From NCBI GenBank assembly GCA_017623435.1, contig JAGAPD010000013.1:1-64000 (forward strand): a stretch of 64,000 nt of DNA, in the 5' to 3' direction. Positions 16,167 through 26,181 of this stretch are shown here, in pieces. The notes beneath the pieces were generated by a model, which worked only from the letters and a program-made list of their open reading frames with translations, was not told where the DNA came from and made no database searches. The stretch is from Clostridia bacterium (GTDB lineage Bacteria; Bacillota; Clostridia; Christensenellales; Pumilibacteraceae). Made by a program: the position numbers and the translations under genes. Within the stretch, counting starts at the first letter, position 1, and each line of letters opens with the position of its first letter.

Positions 16167-18119
16167 TATGCTTCTTCTTTGATATGTCACGGTATATTTT
16201 TGCCGTGGCATATTTTTTTTGCTGAAAAACATACGAATTCTATCTTTTGGCAATGTATCTCCGTCCGCGATCAGAACTTCATTATTTTTTTCGTAAATTC
16301 GTCCGTCGATATCTACGCTAATTACGCTACTTGGAACGGTAAATTGACTATCGTCGTTTAGAAATTTTAATAACGAAACGGCAAGGCGAGTGGGTAAATT
16401 TCCTCCCGAAATTTTGTTGTCCATTAATCCGTTTTTAGCGTTAATTCTAACCGCTACGGTGTAGCGCGGAGTATAAGCCACGCAGTACGCATCCGTGTTG
16501 CCGTTTTTGTTTCCTACCGTGCCCGTTTTGGCGCAAACGTTGTCAAACTCATATCCGATTTTCTTTGCCGTTCCCGACTTCGTGCACTCGTTCAGCATAT
16601 CGCTAATCAAGAAAGCAGTATCGTCGCCCATACTTCTTACCCCTTTATTCGTTTTACTTCTAAATAATACTTTTCCGTTCTTGTCAACTATTTCTTTTAG
16701 AAAATTTGACTTGTTATAAACGCCATTTTTAGCCAAAGTTTTATACGCGTCGCACAAACCATTAAGCGTAATTCCGTCAAAAACACCCCCAAGCGCGAGC
16801 GATAATTCATTATCGGAAGGCGCTATATTTAACCCAATTTTTCGCATAAAGTAAAGTGAATTTTCTACGCCTACACTTTCTAAAAGCTTTACTGACGGAA
16901 CGTTAAGCGATAGAGCAAGTGCCTTTTTTGCGCTGATATAACCATAGTATTTTTCCTTATAATTTTTTGGCGAATACCCGTTAAAATTCGTGCGCTCGTC
17001 TAAAATTTTACTGCACGGATAAATTAGATTTTTTTCAAGTGCAGGCGCGTAGGAAGCAAATGGCTTTAGCGTTGAGCCCGGCTGACGGCAAAGAGTTACC
17101 GCGTCTAAATTATCCGTTGATGCAAACGCCAAAACCTCGTCCGATAAGTTACTTACGACGCTTACGCTAATATCAGCGTTTTTGATCTTATTCGCATTTA
17201 CGATTTCTTGTGCAAAGCTTTGCAGCTTTTCATTGCAATAAGTTTTGATTTTATAGTCGTGAAGCAGTATTTCGTTTTTCTCTTTGTTTAAAATTCTGCT
17301 TGCCTCGTCAAGCGCGCCGTTTATATATTGATTGACGAAAATATTTCGTTTTGCAAGTTCAATTTCGCTATTTTTCGCATTTTCGTAGTCTGATTTATTT
17401 ATCGACTTTTGTTCGTACATTCTCTTTAGCACCAAATCTCTACGGTTTTTGCACTTTTCATAATGAGAAAAAGGATTTAAATTAGTCGGACTATTGATTA
17501 TTCCTGCTAAAGTAGCACCGTCGCTTACGGACAAATTTTTGACTTCTTTATCAAAAAACGCCTTGCTTGCGCTTTTTATACCGTAAATATTTCCGCCAAA
17601 ATTGAGCGCATTTAAGTACATTTCCAAAATTTCGTTTTTATCGTAAATTCGTTCTAAACTTCGTGCAATTCGTATTTCTTGCACCTTTCGTGACAAAGTT
17701 TTTTCACTTTTTAAGTGCGTATTTTTAATTAATTGTTGAGAAATCGTGGACGCACCTTCCTTAAACGAATTAGAAATAAGGTTGTTTTTTATCGCACCCA
17801 AAACTCTAATATAATCAACTCCGTTGTGCGAATAAAAGCGTTTATCTTCAACGGCAATGAACGCGTTTTGAGCGTGAGAGGGGATTTCGCTTAAACTTAC
17901 GTACTCACGATTTTGAGCTCCGTCAGCAATTTTTTCGCCGTCAGCATAATAAAACAACGAATTTTTCTTAAGATTTTCTAATTTTTGAATATCGAGCGTG
18001 GCAAAACCGCTAATTTTTACGTTTGGCTCGAGCAAAACGGCAAGCCCCACCGCAAGTGCCAAACTCAAACTTATAAAAACAACTAACGACGCTATCAAAA
18101 TTTTCTTAAACTTTTTCAT
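16119..18119 (-). CDS. class A penicillin-binding protein (PBP1-type)
   Basis: This 666-residue bifunctional peptidoglycan enzyme has an N-terminal anchor (about 8-30), a GT51 glycosyltransferase (VEDKRFYSHNGVDY and EGASTISQQLIKN) and a transpeptidase with STLK (in PGSTLKPF), SLN (in ALSLNVPSVK) and KTGT (in CAKTGTVGN). The last roughly 33 residues, beginning KKNMPRQKYTV, are encoded across the thiI terminator and the antisense of the thiI 3' end. They look like a read-through extension past an ancestral stop. Confidence 0.94.
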   Translation of the reverse strand: MKKFKKILIASLVVFISLSLALAVGLAVLLEPNVKISGFATLDIQKLENLKKNSLFYYADGEKIADGAQNREYVSLSEIPSHAQNAFIAVEDKRFYSHNGVDYIRVLGAIKNNLISNSFKEGASTISQQLIKNTHLKSEKTLSRKVQEIRIARSLERIYDKNEILEMYLNALNFGGNIYGIKSASKAFFDKEVKNLSVSDGATLAGIINSPTNLNPFSHYEKCKNRRDLVLKRMYEQKSINKSDYENAKNSEIELAKRNIFVNQYINGALDEASRILNKEKNEILLHDYKIKTYCNEKLQSFAQEIVNANKIKNADISVSVVSNLSDEVLAFASTDNLDAVTLCRQPGSTLKPFASYAPALEKNLIYPCSKILDERTNFNGYSPKNYKEKYYGYISAKKALALSLNVPSVKLLESVGVENSLYFMRKIGLNIAPSDNELSLALGGVFDGITLNGLCDAYKTLAKNGVYNKSNFLKEIVDKNGKVLFRSKTNKGVRSMGDDTAFLISDMLNECTKSGTAKKIGYEFDNVCAKTGTVGNKNGNTDAYCVAYTPRYTVAVRINAKNGLMDNKISGGNLPTRLAVSLLKFLNDDSQFTVPSSVISVDIDGRIYEKNNEVLIADGDTLPKDRIRMFFSKKNMPRQKYTVTYQRRSILDDFDNFEIVDSLVD
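16182..16220 (+). terminator. intrinsic terminator of thiI, inside the opposing PBP gene
   Basis: ATATGTCACGG (16182-16192) pairs with CCGTGGCATAT (16203-16213) over 11 bases with one G-U, and eight or more T follow. It lies within the coding sequence of the convergent PBP gene. Confidence 0.85.
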
Positions 18120-18228
18120 ACGGTTATTTTGCCCTATATATTTATATTTAATTTATAAATACACTAATTGCCTCGATTTGCTATACTTTTTTGAAAAAAT
18201 AAGTTATAATATTATTTTGGAGGCAAAT

Positions 18229-19539
18229 ATGCGCGGAAAATACTTTATAAATACATACGGTTGCCAGATGAACGTCCACGAATCCGAAAAGCTCGCGGGT
18301 ATTTTGCGTGAGCACGGATATACGGAGGCAAATACGCTTGAAGAATGCGATATCGTAGTTTTCAACACCTGTTGCGTACGAGAGACTGCTGAATATAGAG
18401 TGCTTGGAAATTTAGGAATCGTTAAAAAGCTTAAAGAAAGCAAACCCGACCTTAAAGTAGCCGTTTGCGGTTGTATGGCTCAAAAACCGGGCGCGGAGCA
18501 AGCACTTAAAAAGCGTTGCCCGTTTATCAATATAATTTTCGGCACGCATAACCTTCATAAATTCGGCGATTATCTTGATTTGCTTGATAGTAAAAAATAC
18601 ATAGGAGAGGTTTGGGATAGCGAAGGCGAAGTGGTGGAAAACGTACCCGTTTATCGCACGAGCGGAGTAAACGCTTGGGTAAATATTATGTACGGATGTA
18701 ATAATTTTTGCTCGTACTGTATCGTTCCTTACGTGCGCGGTAGAGAGAGAAGTCGTAACGAAAGCGTTATCCTTGACGACGTAAAGCGACTTATCGGCGA
18801 GGGATACAAAGAAATTACGCTACTTGGTCAAAACGTAAACTCCTACGGAAACGATTTGGCAGATAAAGAAGTCAATTTTGCAAATCTACTTGACAAAATC
18901 GCTAATCTTGACGGAAAATTCAAAGTGCGTTTTATGACCTCACACCCCAAAGATTTATCAGAAGACGTAGTTAAAGTTATCTCTTCGTCAGAAAAACTCG
19001 CTGATTATATCCATCTTCCCATTCAAGCAGGTAGCGACAGGATTTTGGCGCTTATGAACCGTCGCTACACTAAAAAAGACTACTTAAACAAGATTGATAT
19101 GATAAGAAAGTATATCCCGGGCGTTGGGCTTTCCAGCGATATTATGGTAGGATTTCCCACCGAAACGGAAGAAGATTTTCTTGAAACGGTGGACGTCGTA
19201 AAACGCGTTGGGTACAATAATCTGTTTACCTTTATTTATTCGCGCAGGTCCGGAACGCCTGCTGACAAAATGGAGCAAGTGGATATCAAAATCAAAAAAG
19301 ATCGCATTTCGCGACTTATCGACCTACAATTTGAAATAGGCAACGAAGAGGCGACTAAATGCGTTGGAAAAACTTACGAAGTACTTTGCGACGAGTGGAA
19401 AAACGGCAAGGCAAAGGGAAAATCCTCGTGCGAAAAGGCGATTTCCTTTGCAAGCGCAGATGATATCGTAGGTAAGTTCGTGCCCGTAAAAATCACGGCA
19501 ACGAAGAACAATCAACTGAAAGGAGAACTCGTAAAATAA
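18229..19539 (+). CDS. miaB: tRNA-2-methylthio-N6-dimethylallyladenosine synthase MiaB
   Basis: This 436-residue radical-SAM methylthiotransferase acts on i6A37 of tRNA. It shows the N-terminal cluster cysteines (TYGCQMN, FNTCCVRETA, CGCMAQ), the radical-SAM motif GCNNFCSYCIVP and a C-terminal TRAM domain. The start at 18229 (MRGKYFINTYGC) follows TTTTGGAGGC; the frame opens earlier but that part is the PBP antisense. A TATAAT lies at 18205-18210. It heads the miaB-mutS-mutL-miaA operon, as in many Firmicutes. Confidence 0.96.
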   Translation: MRGKYFINTYGCQMNVHESEKLAGILREHGYTEANTLEECDIVVFNTCCVRETAEYRVLGNLGIVKKLKESKPDLKVAVCGCMAQKPGAEQALKKRCPFINIIFGTHNLHKFGDYLDLLDSKKYIGEVWDSEGEVVENVPVYRTSGVNAWVNIMYGCNNFCSYCIVPYVRGRERSRNESVILDDVKRLIGEGYKEITLLGQNVNSYGNDLADKEVNFANLLDKIANLDGKFKVRFMTSHPKDLSEDVVKVISSSEKLADYIHLPIQAGSDRILALMNRRYTKKDYLNKIDMIRKYIPGVGLSSDIMVGFPTETEEDFLETVDVVKRVGYNNLFTFIYSRRSGTPADKMEQVDIKIKKDRISRLIDLQFEIGNEEATKCVGKTYEVLCDEWKNGKAKGKSSCEKAISFASADDIVGKFVPVKITATKNNQLKGELVK

Positions 19540-22127
19540 TGGCTTTATCACCAATGATGCAACAATATATGCAGCTGAAGGAGCAGTACAAGGATACGAT
19601 AATTTTCTATCGTCTGGGCGACTTTTACGAGATGTTTTTCGACGACGCTATCACCGTAAGCCGTGAGCTTGAACTGACCTTGACGGGCAGAGATTGTGGA
19701 CTTAGTGAGCGCGCGCCTATGTGTGGCGTGCCGTATCACGCAGTAGATAATTACCTTGCTAAACTTTTGGAAAAGGGATACAAAGTCGCTATTTGCGAGC
19801 AAGTCACAAAGCCCGGCGATCAAAAAGGATTAGTTGAGCGTAAAATCGTGCGCGAGGTTACTCCCGGAACGAAAATTGACGACACGATGCTTGACGAAAA
19901 GTCAAACAACTATCTTATGTCTATCTATATGCAAGGTAGCGCGGTAGGCGTTTCGTGGGTTGATATTTCCACGGGCGAATTTAACCATATTCAAATTGAG
20001 GCTCAGCTTGGTTTGCATCTTAACGAGCTTCTTTCGCGAATTAACCCGTCCGAAATTATTTGTAACGGTGAAATGTTAGCGCAGTCCGTCAATCTTTCCG
20101 TCGTAAAATTCGGTGGCGTTTGTCCCTTTTCTTCTTACGACGAGTACGCGTTTGAGTACGAAAATGCAAGCGCATACCTCAAAGAAAATATGCGTGAGTG
20201 GAAGAGCTTTGGCGACAAAAAGCTTTGCGTTTGCTCGGCAGGTGCGCTGTTGAAATATCTTGAAAGCACGCAAAAACGCTCGCTTTCTTACCTTAAAGAG
20301 TCCAAGCTTGAAAACTCCGACGACTATTTGGGTATTGACTCTAACGCAAGAAGAACTCTTGAGCTCGTTTCTTCCGCGCTTGAAAATAAAAGCAAGGGCA
20401 CGCTTTACTGGTTTATGAACAATACCTCGACGGGCATGGGCGCAAGACTGCTCAAAAAATGGATTGAACGCCCCGTTCGTAACTGCGTAGAGATAAATAA
20501 GCGTCTTAACGCCGTTGAATTTTTGACTAAAAACAAGAATTTTGCGCAATTCTTGCTTGAAAACTTACAAAAAGTTTACGATTTAGAGCGTATTGCAACT
20601 CGTGCGTCTTACGGCAATATTTCTCCAAAAGACACGCGTGCGTTAGGCGATTCTCTTAAAGTTCTAAGTTACGACGTTCTCCCCAAATGCGTGGGCGTAG
20701 ACAACGAATATATTTCTTCGCTCGCCAAAAACGTAGCGGACTTTACTCAGCTTGCCGATCTTATTTGCTTTGCGATAAAGCAGTCGCCCGCGTCCATTCC
20801 GCGCGACGGAGGTATTATTGAGTCGGGCTTTGACGCTGAGCTTGACGAATACCGCGATATGCACTCTAACTCCAAGGAACTACTTAAAGCGATGGAGGAA
20901 AACGAGAAAACTTTGACGGGAATTAAAAACCTTAAAATTTCCTACAACAGAGTTTTCGGATATTATAGTGAGGTATCAAAAACGCAAACGGACCTCGTTC
21001 CTTACCGTTACGTACGCCGTCAGACTATTGCTAACGGCGAACGCTACGTGACCGAAGAATTAAAGGAGCTTGAATCCAAAATTCTTAACGCGGAAGAGTA
21101 CGCAAAAAATCGTGAGCTTGCTCTTTTTGAAAGTATCGTTGAGAAAATCAAGGAGCACGTTGACGATATTATCAGCGCTGCTCATAACGTAGCTATTTTA
21201 GACTGTCTTACTTCACATTACGTCGTGTCGCAAAATAAAGGTTACGTTAAACCTGAAATCGGCGACGATATTAAACAAATCCATATCGTTGAGGGTAGAC
21301 ATTGCGTCGTTGAAAAGCTTATCGGTACGGAGAACTTCGTCCCTAACGACACTTTCCTAAACGACGACGAAGACCGTACTATGCTTATTACCGGACCAAA
21401 TATGGCTGGTAAAAGTATCTATATGCGCCAAGTTGCTTTAATCGTTATTATGGCGCACACGGGTTGCTACGTGCCTGCTAAAAAGGCGCAAATTTGCCCT
21501 GTTGATAAGATTTTCACACGAGTAGGCGCGAGCGACGACCTTTCTACCGGCAGAAGTACCTTTATGGTGGAAATGTCCGAGGTTGCAAATATTTTGGAAA
21601 ACGCTACGGAGAACAGCTTGCTTTTGCTTGACGAAATCGGCAGGGGAACTGCGACCTTCGACGGACTAAGCATCGCTTGGTCGATCATTGAATTTTTGTC
21701 CACGAAAATCAAGGCAAAAACACTTTTTTCCACGCACTATCACGAATTAACCGAGCTTGAGGGCGTATACGAGGGCTTAAAAAACTACAAAATGACAGTT
21801 CGCGAATTCCACGGTGAAATCGTATTTATGCGTAAGCTTATGCGTGGTAGCGCAAATAAGAGCTTTGGTATTGAAGTAGCAGGACTTGCAGGACTGCCTG
21901 AGTCCGTACTTAAAAAGGCGAAAGAGCTACTTAAGAAGTTGGAAAAATCGGATATCGCAAGAAAAGAGCAGGAAAACACGAATTATCAGTTATCTATTTT
22001 TAGCAACAACTCGAACAACGAGATTATTTCTATTATTAAAGAGCTTGATATGGATAATCTTACCGCAAGAAAAGCACTTGACGTTCTTTACGACTTACGG
22101 GAGAAGATAGACAATGACAGAAATTAA
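19539..22127 (+). CDS. mutS: DNA mismatch repair protein MutS
   Basis: This 862-residue mismatch-recognition ATPase has domain I with the Phe-X-Glu reader (YRLGDFYEMFFDDA, near residues 25-38), connector, lever and clamp domains. The ATPase has Walker A TGPNMAGKSIYMRQ, Walker B LLLLDEIGRGTATFDG and STHYHELTEL. GGAGA precedes the ATG, which overlaps the miaB stop by one base. The mutL start lies 14 bases inside its 3' end. Confidence 0.98.
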   Translation: MALSPMMQQYMQLKEQYKDTIIFYRLGDFYEMFFDDAITVSRELELTLTGRDCGLSERAPMCGVPYHAVDNYLAKLLEKGYKVAICEQVTKPGDQKGLVERKIVREVTPGTKIDDTMLDEKSNNYLMSIYMQGSAVGVSWVDISTGEFNHIQIEAQLGLHLNELLSRINPSEIICNGEMLAQSVNLSVVKFGGVCPFSSYDEYAFEYENASAYLKENMREWKSFGDKKLCVCSAGALLKYLESTQKRSLSYLKESKLENSDDYLGIDSNARRTLELVSSALENKSKGTLYWFMNNTSTGMGARLLKKWIERPVRNCVEINKRLNAVEFLTKNKNFAQFLLENLQKVYDLERIATRASYGNISPKDTRALGDSLKVLSYDVLPKCVGVDNEYISSLAKNVADFTQLADLICFAIKQSPASIPRDGGIIESGFDAELDEYRDMHSNSKELLKAMEENEKTLTGIKNLKISYNRVFGYYSEVSKTQTDLVPYRYVRRQTIANGERYVTEELKELESKILNAEEYAKNRELALFESIVEKIKEHVDDIISAAHNVAILDCLTSHYVVSQNKGYVKPEIGDDIKQIHIVEGRHCVVEKLIGTENFVPNDTFLNDDEDRTMLITGPNMAGKSIYMRQVALIVIMAHTGCYVPAKKAQICPVDKIFTRVGASDDLSTGRSTFMVEMSEVANILENATENSLLLLDEIGRGTATFDGLSIAWSIIEFLSTKIKAKTLFSTHYHELTELEGVYEGLKNYKMTVREFHGEIVFMRKLMRGSANKSFGIEVAGLAGLPESVLKKAKELLKKLEKSDIARKEQENTNYQLSIFSNNSNNEIISIIKELDMDNLTARKALDVLYDLREKIDNDRN

Positions 22128-24045
22128 AGTTTTAGACAAATCGGTTTTTAACCGCATAGCCGCTGGCGAAGTCGTTGACAGGCCCAGTTCTATCGTTAAA
22201 GAACTAGTTGAAAACGCAATAGACGCTGGCGCTACGGCAATTTCCGTTGCCGTGAAGGGCGGTGGGATAGAAAGCATACGCGTCTCCGATAACGGTAAGG
22301 GCATTGCAAGCGCTTTCGTTAAAACTGCGTTTATGGCACACGCAACGAGCAAGATAAAGGATATTAGCGACCTTGATCAAATTTCTACGCTTGGATTCCG
22401 TGGCGAAGCGCTCCCGTCGATTGCGTCGGTTGCAAGGGTTACTATGGTTACTCGTACGCGCGACGCAGATCTAGGCACGCAATATATTATTGATAACGGA
22501 GTAGAAGTCGACTTTGGTGAGATGGGCGCTCCGCAAGGCACGAGCGTACTGGTGGAAAATCTTTTCGAGCGTATTCCTGCTCGCAAGAAATTTTTAGCAA
22601 AGGAAAGCACAGAGGAAAACGCTATTTCCACGCTCGTTTCAAAGTTCATTTTGGCAAATCCTACCGTTTCCTTCCATTATACGGCAAACGGCAAAAATAT
22701 CTATTCATCTAGCGGAAACGGACTAGAAAGCGCAATAAGCGCCGTATACGGCAGCGATTATATGGCAAATATGCTTAAAATTAACAGTACTATGTCAGGC
22801 ATAGTACTGAGTGGTTATATCAATAAACCTTCTTTTACAAAGCATTCTAAGTCTTTTCAAACGCTTATTATTAACGGTAGATTCGTAGAAAACGACGACG
22901 TTTCTTATACGGTATACGGCTGTTATCAAAAATATTTAATGAAACGACAATTCCCAACTTACGTACTTCATCTGACCATTCCGTACGATATGGTAGACGT
23001 AAACGTTCATCCCAACAAAATGGAAGTGAAGTTTGCAATTCCCGGGCTTATCAAAAAGATAGTTGCCGACACTATAAGAACGCAAGTATTAGACGCCGTA
23101 TCCGTTCCAAAAGATATACGAGAGGATTTTGACGAGCCAAAAGTTAAAGTTTTTGACTTTTTTGAGGTAAAAGAACAGCAAAGCGATTTACCTTTTGACG
23201 TGCCGTCAAAGCCCGTTGAGCGTACGATTCCTGCCTTTTTAGAGGACGAAAGCGAAGCCTCGCCCGTGGAAATCAAGCAATACACTTCGCAAGAAGATTA
23301 TTTTGAGGACAAGCCTAAAAGAAAGATTGATAGTTCAATTTTAGGCGATATTCCCACGCAAAAAGTATTTTCTCGCTCAAGTTTTAACGATACGAAAGTG
23401 CGCGAGCCGTCGTACGCAACGATTACGCCGTCACCCTTCTTGTCAAACAAGCCCGTCCAGGATAGCATTGAAGTCAAAATTACGCCAAAAGTTTTGGGTA
23501 AAATTTTCAATACTTATATAATAGTTGAATACGGCAACGATATTTGTCTTATCGACCAGCACGCCGCGCACGAAAAACTGCTTTACGACAAACTCGTAGA
23601 CGAATATAATAATTCTTCCGTCGCGGTGCAAACGATGCTTATTCCTTATAAATTTAGCGTCAGCGCACAGGAGAGAGAGGTACTTGAAAACAATCTTGAC
23701 ACGCTCCATAGAGCTGGGTTTTACCTTGAATCGAAGGGCAACGATTTTATACTCAAAACTACGCCTCTTTGTTGCGTAGGACTTAACGCGCAGTCGTTTA
23801 TCAGCGACTTTTTGCGCGCAAATAACGACACTAAACTCCTTCCTGACGAGCTAAATAGCGTATTGATGCAAACGGCTTGTAAGTCCGCAATAAAGGGCGA
23901 AGACGATTTATCTCAATTAGAAATCAACGTTTTAGTTGAGCAAATTTTCTCACAAATATCCGAACTTTTCTGTCCTCACGGACGTCCAATCGCCGTAAAA
24001 CTTTCACGAAAAGAGATTGAAAAATGGTTCAAGAGAATAGTGTAA
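22114..24045 (+). CDS. mutL: DNA mismatch repair protein MutL
   Basis: This 643-residue protein has an N-terminal GHKL ATPase (ELVENAIDAGA, DNGKGI, GFRGEALPSIASVA). The C-terminal dimerisation/endonuclease domain retains DQHAAHEKLLYDK, ACKSAIKGEDDLS and CPHGRP, motifs of MutL proteins that nick DNA where no MutH exists. The linker (about 345-430) is variable and acidic. It overlaps mutS by 14 bases and miaA by 22. A perfect copy of the dispersed palindrome sits in the codons for INSTMSGIVLSG. Confidence 0.97.
   Translation: MTEIKVLDKSVFNRIAAGEVVDRPSSIVKELVENAIDAGATAISVAVKGGGIESIRVSDNGKGIASAFVKTAFMAHATSKIKDISDLDQISTLGFRGEALPSIASVARVTMVTRTRDADLGTQYIIDNGVEVDFGEMGAPQGTSVLVENLFERIPARKKFLAKESTEENAISTLVSKFILANPTVSFHYTANGKNIYSSSGNGLESAISAVYGSDYMANMLKINSTMSGIVLSGYINKPSFTKHSKSFQTLIINGRFVENDDVSYTVYGCYQKYLMKRQFPTYVLHLTIPYDMVDVNVHPNKMEVKFAIPGLIKKIVADTIRTQVLDAVSVPKDIREDFDEPKVKVFDFFEVKEQQSDLPFDVPSKPVERTIPAFLEDESEASPVEIKQYTSQEDYFEDKPKRKIDSSILGDIPTQKVFSRSSFNDTKVREPSYATITPSPFLSNKPVQDSIEVKITPKVLGKIFNTYIIVEYGNDICLIDQHAAHEKLLYDKLVDEYNNSSVAVQTMLIPYKFSVSAQEREVLENNLDTLHRAGFYLESKGNDFILKTTPLCCVGLNAQSFISDFLRANNDTKLLPDELNSVLMQTACKSAIKGEDDLSQLEINVLVEQIFSQISELFCPHGRPIAVKLSRKEIEKWFKRIV
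22785..22809. repeat. dispersed palindrome, copy B (in mutL), perfect
   Basis: CAGTACTATG-TCAGG-CATAGTACTG: ten-base arms with no mismatch around a five-base centre. Gene-frame reading S-T-M-S-G-I-V. Confidence 0.75.
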
Positions 24046-24959
24046 ACAACAAAATTATTATAATTAGCGGACCAACGGCCGTCGGAAAATCCGATTTAGG
24101 CGTAGATTGCGCGCTAAAATTCAACGGTGAGGTCGTGAGCGCCGATTCTATGCAAATTTACGAGCGTTTAGATATCGGCACGGGTAAAATCACCGCAGAG
24201 GAAATGCGAGGCGTCAAGCACCATTTACTTGATATCGTTGCACCTGATAAGCGTTATTCGGTCGGGCAATACCTTAAAGACGCTACGACGGTTATCGACG
24301 GGATTCTCGCGCAAAACAAGCTTCCCGTCATAGTAGGTGGCACGGGACTTTATATTAACGCGCTTATAAACGGAATGAATTTTTCGGACGCAGACAGAAG
24401 TGACGAGGTGCGCGAAAAATGGAAGGCAATTGCGAGCGAGAAAGGAAACGAGTACGTTTATTCAAAGCTCGTTGAAATTGATCCCGATTCTGCGCAAAAA
24501 ATCAGCCCAAACGATCTTAAACGCACGATACGAGCGCTTGAAATTTACGAAGTAACGGGCAAGCCAAAAAGTCAGAGCGCAAATACCGCTGAGTGCAAAT
24601 ACGACTATTTATTCGTAATTTTGGACGAGGAGCGCGAAGCTTTATATCAGCGCATCAACAAAAGAGTGGACAAAATGTTTGCTCTGGGGCTTTACGACGA
24701 GGTAATTTCACTCAAAGATTACGCTGAGCATCAAAGCATGCAGGCAATCGGCTACAAGCAAATTTTGCAGTTTTTGGACGGACAATTTTCCGACCTTGAA
24801 AGCACGAAAGAAGAAATCAAAAAACTTTCCAGAAACTACGCAAAACGACAAATGACCTTTTTACGCTCCATTAAAAGCGATAAAAAAGTATGGCTAAAAT
24901 ACGAAAACAGGCACGAAATTTTTGATATTATCACTAAATTTTTGAATAACGAGGACTAA
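24024..24959 (+). CDS. miaA: tRNA dimethylallyltransferase MiaA
   Basis: This 311-residue enzyme prenylates A37 of tRNAs reading UNN codons, producing the substrate of MiaB encoded upstream. It shows a P-loop GPTAVGKSDLGVD, the DSMQIYERLDIGTGKI motif, VGGTGLYINALI and the C-terminal KRQMTFLRS. The start overlaps mutL by 22 bases. Nothing is unusual. Confidence 0.97.
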   Translation: MVQENSVNNKIIIISGPTAVGKSDLGVDCALKFNGEVVSADSMQIYERLDIGTGKITAEEMRGVKHHLLDIVAPDKRYSVGQYLKDATTVIDGILAQNKLPVIVGGTGLYINALINGMNFSDADRSDEVREKWKAIASEKGNEYVYSKLVEIDPDSAQKISPNDLKRTIRALEIYEVTGKPKSQSANTAECKYDYLFVILDEEREALYQRINKRVDKMFALGLYDEVISLKDYAEHQSMQAIGYKQILQFLDGQFSDLESTKEEIKKLSRNYAKRQMTFLRSIKSDKKVWLKYENRHEIFDIITKFLNNED

Positions 24960-24960
24960 T

Positions 24961-26181
24961 ATGACCGCTCAAGAAATTATTAAACAGGCTGAATTAGATT
25001 TAGCGGAACGCTTTAACGAGATTGACCAAATCGCGCTTTATAACCAAAACAAAGTGCTTAGCGCGTTCAAACTTAACCGTATTGCTTTGCGACATTTCGC
25101 AGGAACGAGCGGTTACGGCTACGACGACACGGGTAGAGACACGCTTTGTCAACTTTTTTCGGACGTTTTTCATACCGAAAGCGCCATCGTTTCGCCCCTT
25201 ATTGCTAATGGAACGCACGCCATTTCTACCGTTTTGTTCGGACTTTTGCGACCGGGGGATTTGATGCTTGCAATCACGGGCAATCCGTACGACACGCTTA
25301 TGGACGTGATTGGCGGCGAAAAAATCGGATCGCTCAAGGATTTTGGCGTTAATTTTGATAAAATTGAGCTCAATCACGAGGGCAAAATCGATATAGATCT
25401 TGCCGTAAATACGATCAAAGAAAAAAAGCCCGCCGTAATTTTCATACAGCGTTCTCGCGGTTATAGCTGGCGTTCTGCGTTGTCGGTCAGCGAAATAGGC
25501 GAGGCGATTAGGGAAATTAAAAAGGTTTCTTCCGCGCCCGTCGTTATTGACAACTGCTACGGCGAATTTACTGATACGATCGAGCCGACCGACGTTGGCG
25601 CTGACGTTATCGTGGGATCTCTAATCAAAAACCCAGGTGGCGGACTCGCTCAAACGGGCGGTTACGTAGCCGGTAAGAAAAAATATATTGACCTAATTGC
25701 AGGCAGACTTACCGCGCCCGGAATAGGAATGGAAGTGGGCTCATATGCTTACGGTTATCAGTATTATTACCAAGGATTTTTCATCGCGCCCCACGTCGTA
25801 GCGCAAGCGCTTAAAGCGTCCGCGCTTTTTAGTCGCGTGTTCAGTCAACTCGGTTACGAAACATTGCCGTATTTTGACGAGAAACAAAACGATATAATTA
25901 CCTCAATCAAATTTAAGAACAAAGAAGAATTAATTTCGTTCTGTCAGACCGTTCAAATTTATTCGCCCGTTGATAGCCACGTCGTTCCCGAGCCGTGGGA
26001 TATGCCCGGATATCACCATCAGGTAATTATGGCTGCGGGCGCGTTCGTTCAGGGCGCGTCAATAGAGCTTAGCGCAGACGCTCCGATAAAAGAACCGTAT
26101 ATCGCATACTTCCAAGGCGCGCTCACTTACGAGCACGCACGAATCGTACTCGAAAACATTCTCAATAATTTCAATTTGTAA
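24961..26181 (+). CDS. ynbB: methionine gamma-lyase family PLP protein (YnbB-like)
   Basis: This 406-residue fold-type I PLP protein belongs to the 'aluminium resistance / methionine gamma-lyase family' (YnbB in Bacillus). Visible features are GTSGYGYDDTGRDTL, VIDNCYGEFTDTIEP and the cofactor-lysine region VGSLIKNPGGGLAQTGGY. The reaction is not established. In Firmicutes it commonly follows miaA (with or without hfq), as here; hfq is missing. It starts one base after the miaA stop. Confidence 0.9.
   Translation: MTAQEIIKQAELDLAERFNEIDQIALYNQNKVLSAFKLNRIALRHFAGTSGYGYDDTGRDTLCQLFSDVFHTESAIVSPLIANGTHAISTVLFGLLRPGDLMLAITGNPYDTLMDVIGGEKIGSLKDFGVNFDKIELNHEGKIDIDLAVNTIKEKKPAVIFIQRSRGYSWRSALSVSEIGEAIREIKKVSSAPVVIDNCYGEFTDTIEPTDVGADVIVGSLIKNPGGGLAQTGGYVAGKKKYIDLIAGRLTAPGIGMEVGSYAYGYQYYYQGFFIAPHVVAQALKASALFSRVFSQLGYETLPYFDEKQNDIITSIKFKNKEELISFCQTVQIYSPVDSHVVPEPWDMPGYHHQVIMAAGAFVQGASIELSADAPIKEPYIAYFQGALTYEHARIVLENILNNFNL

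Noticed and set aside
17998..18228. Upstream extension of miaB
   Set aside because: It is antisense to the PBP start and crosses the promoter; the ATG at 18229 has a strong GGAGG and the family N-terminus.
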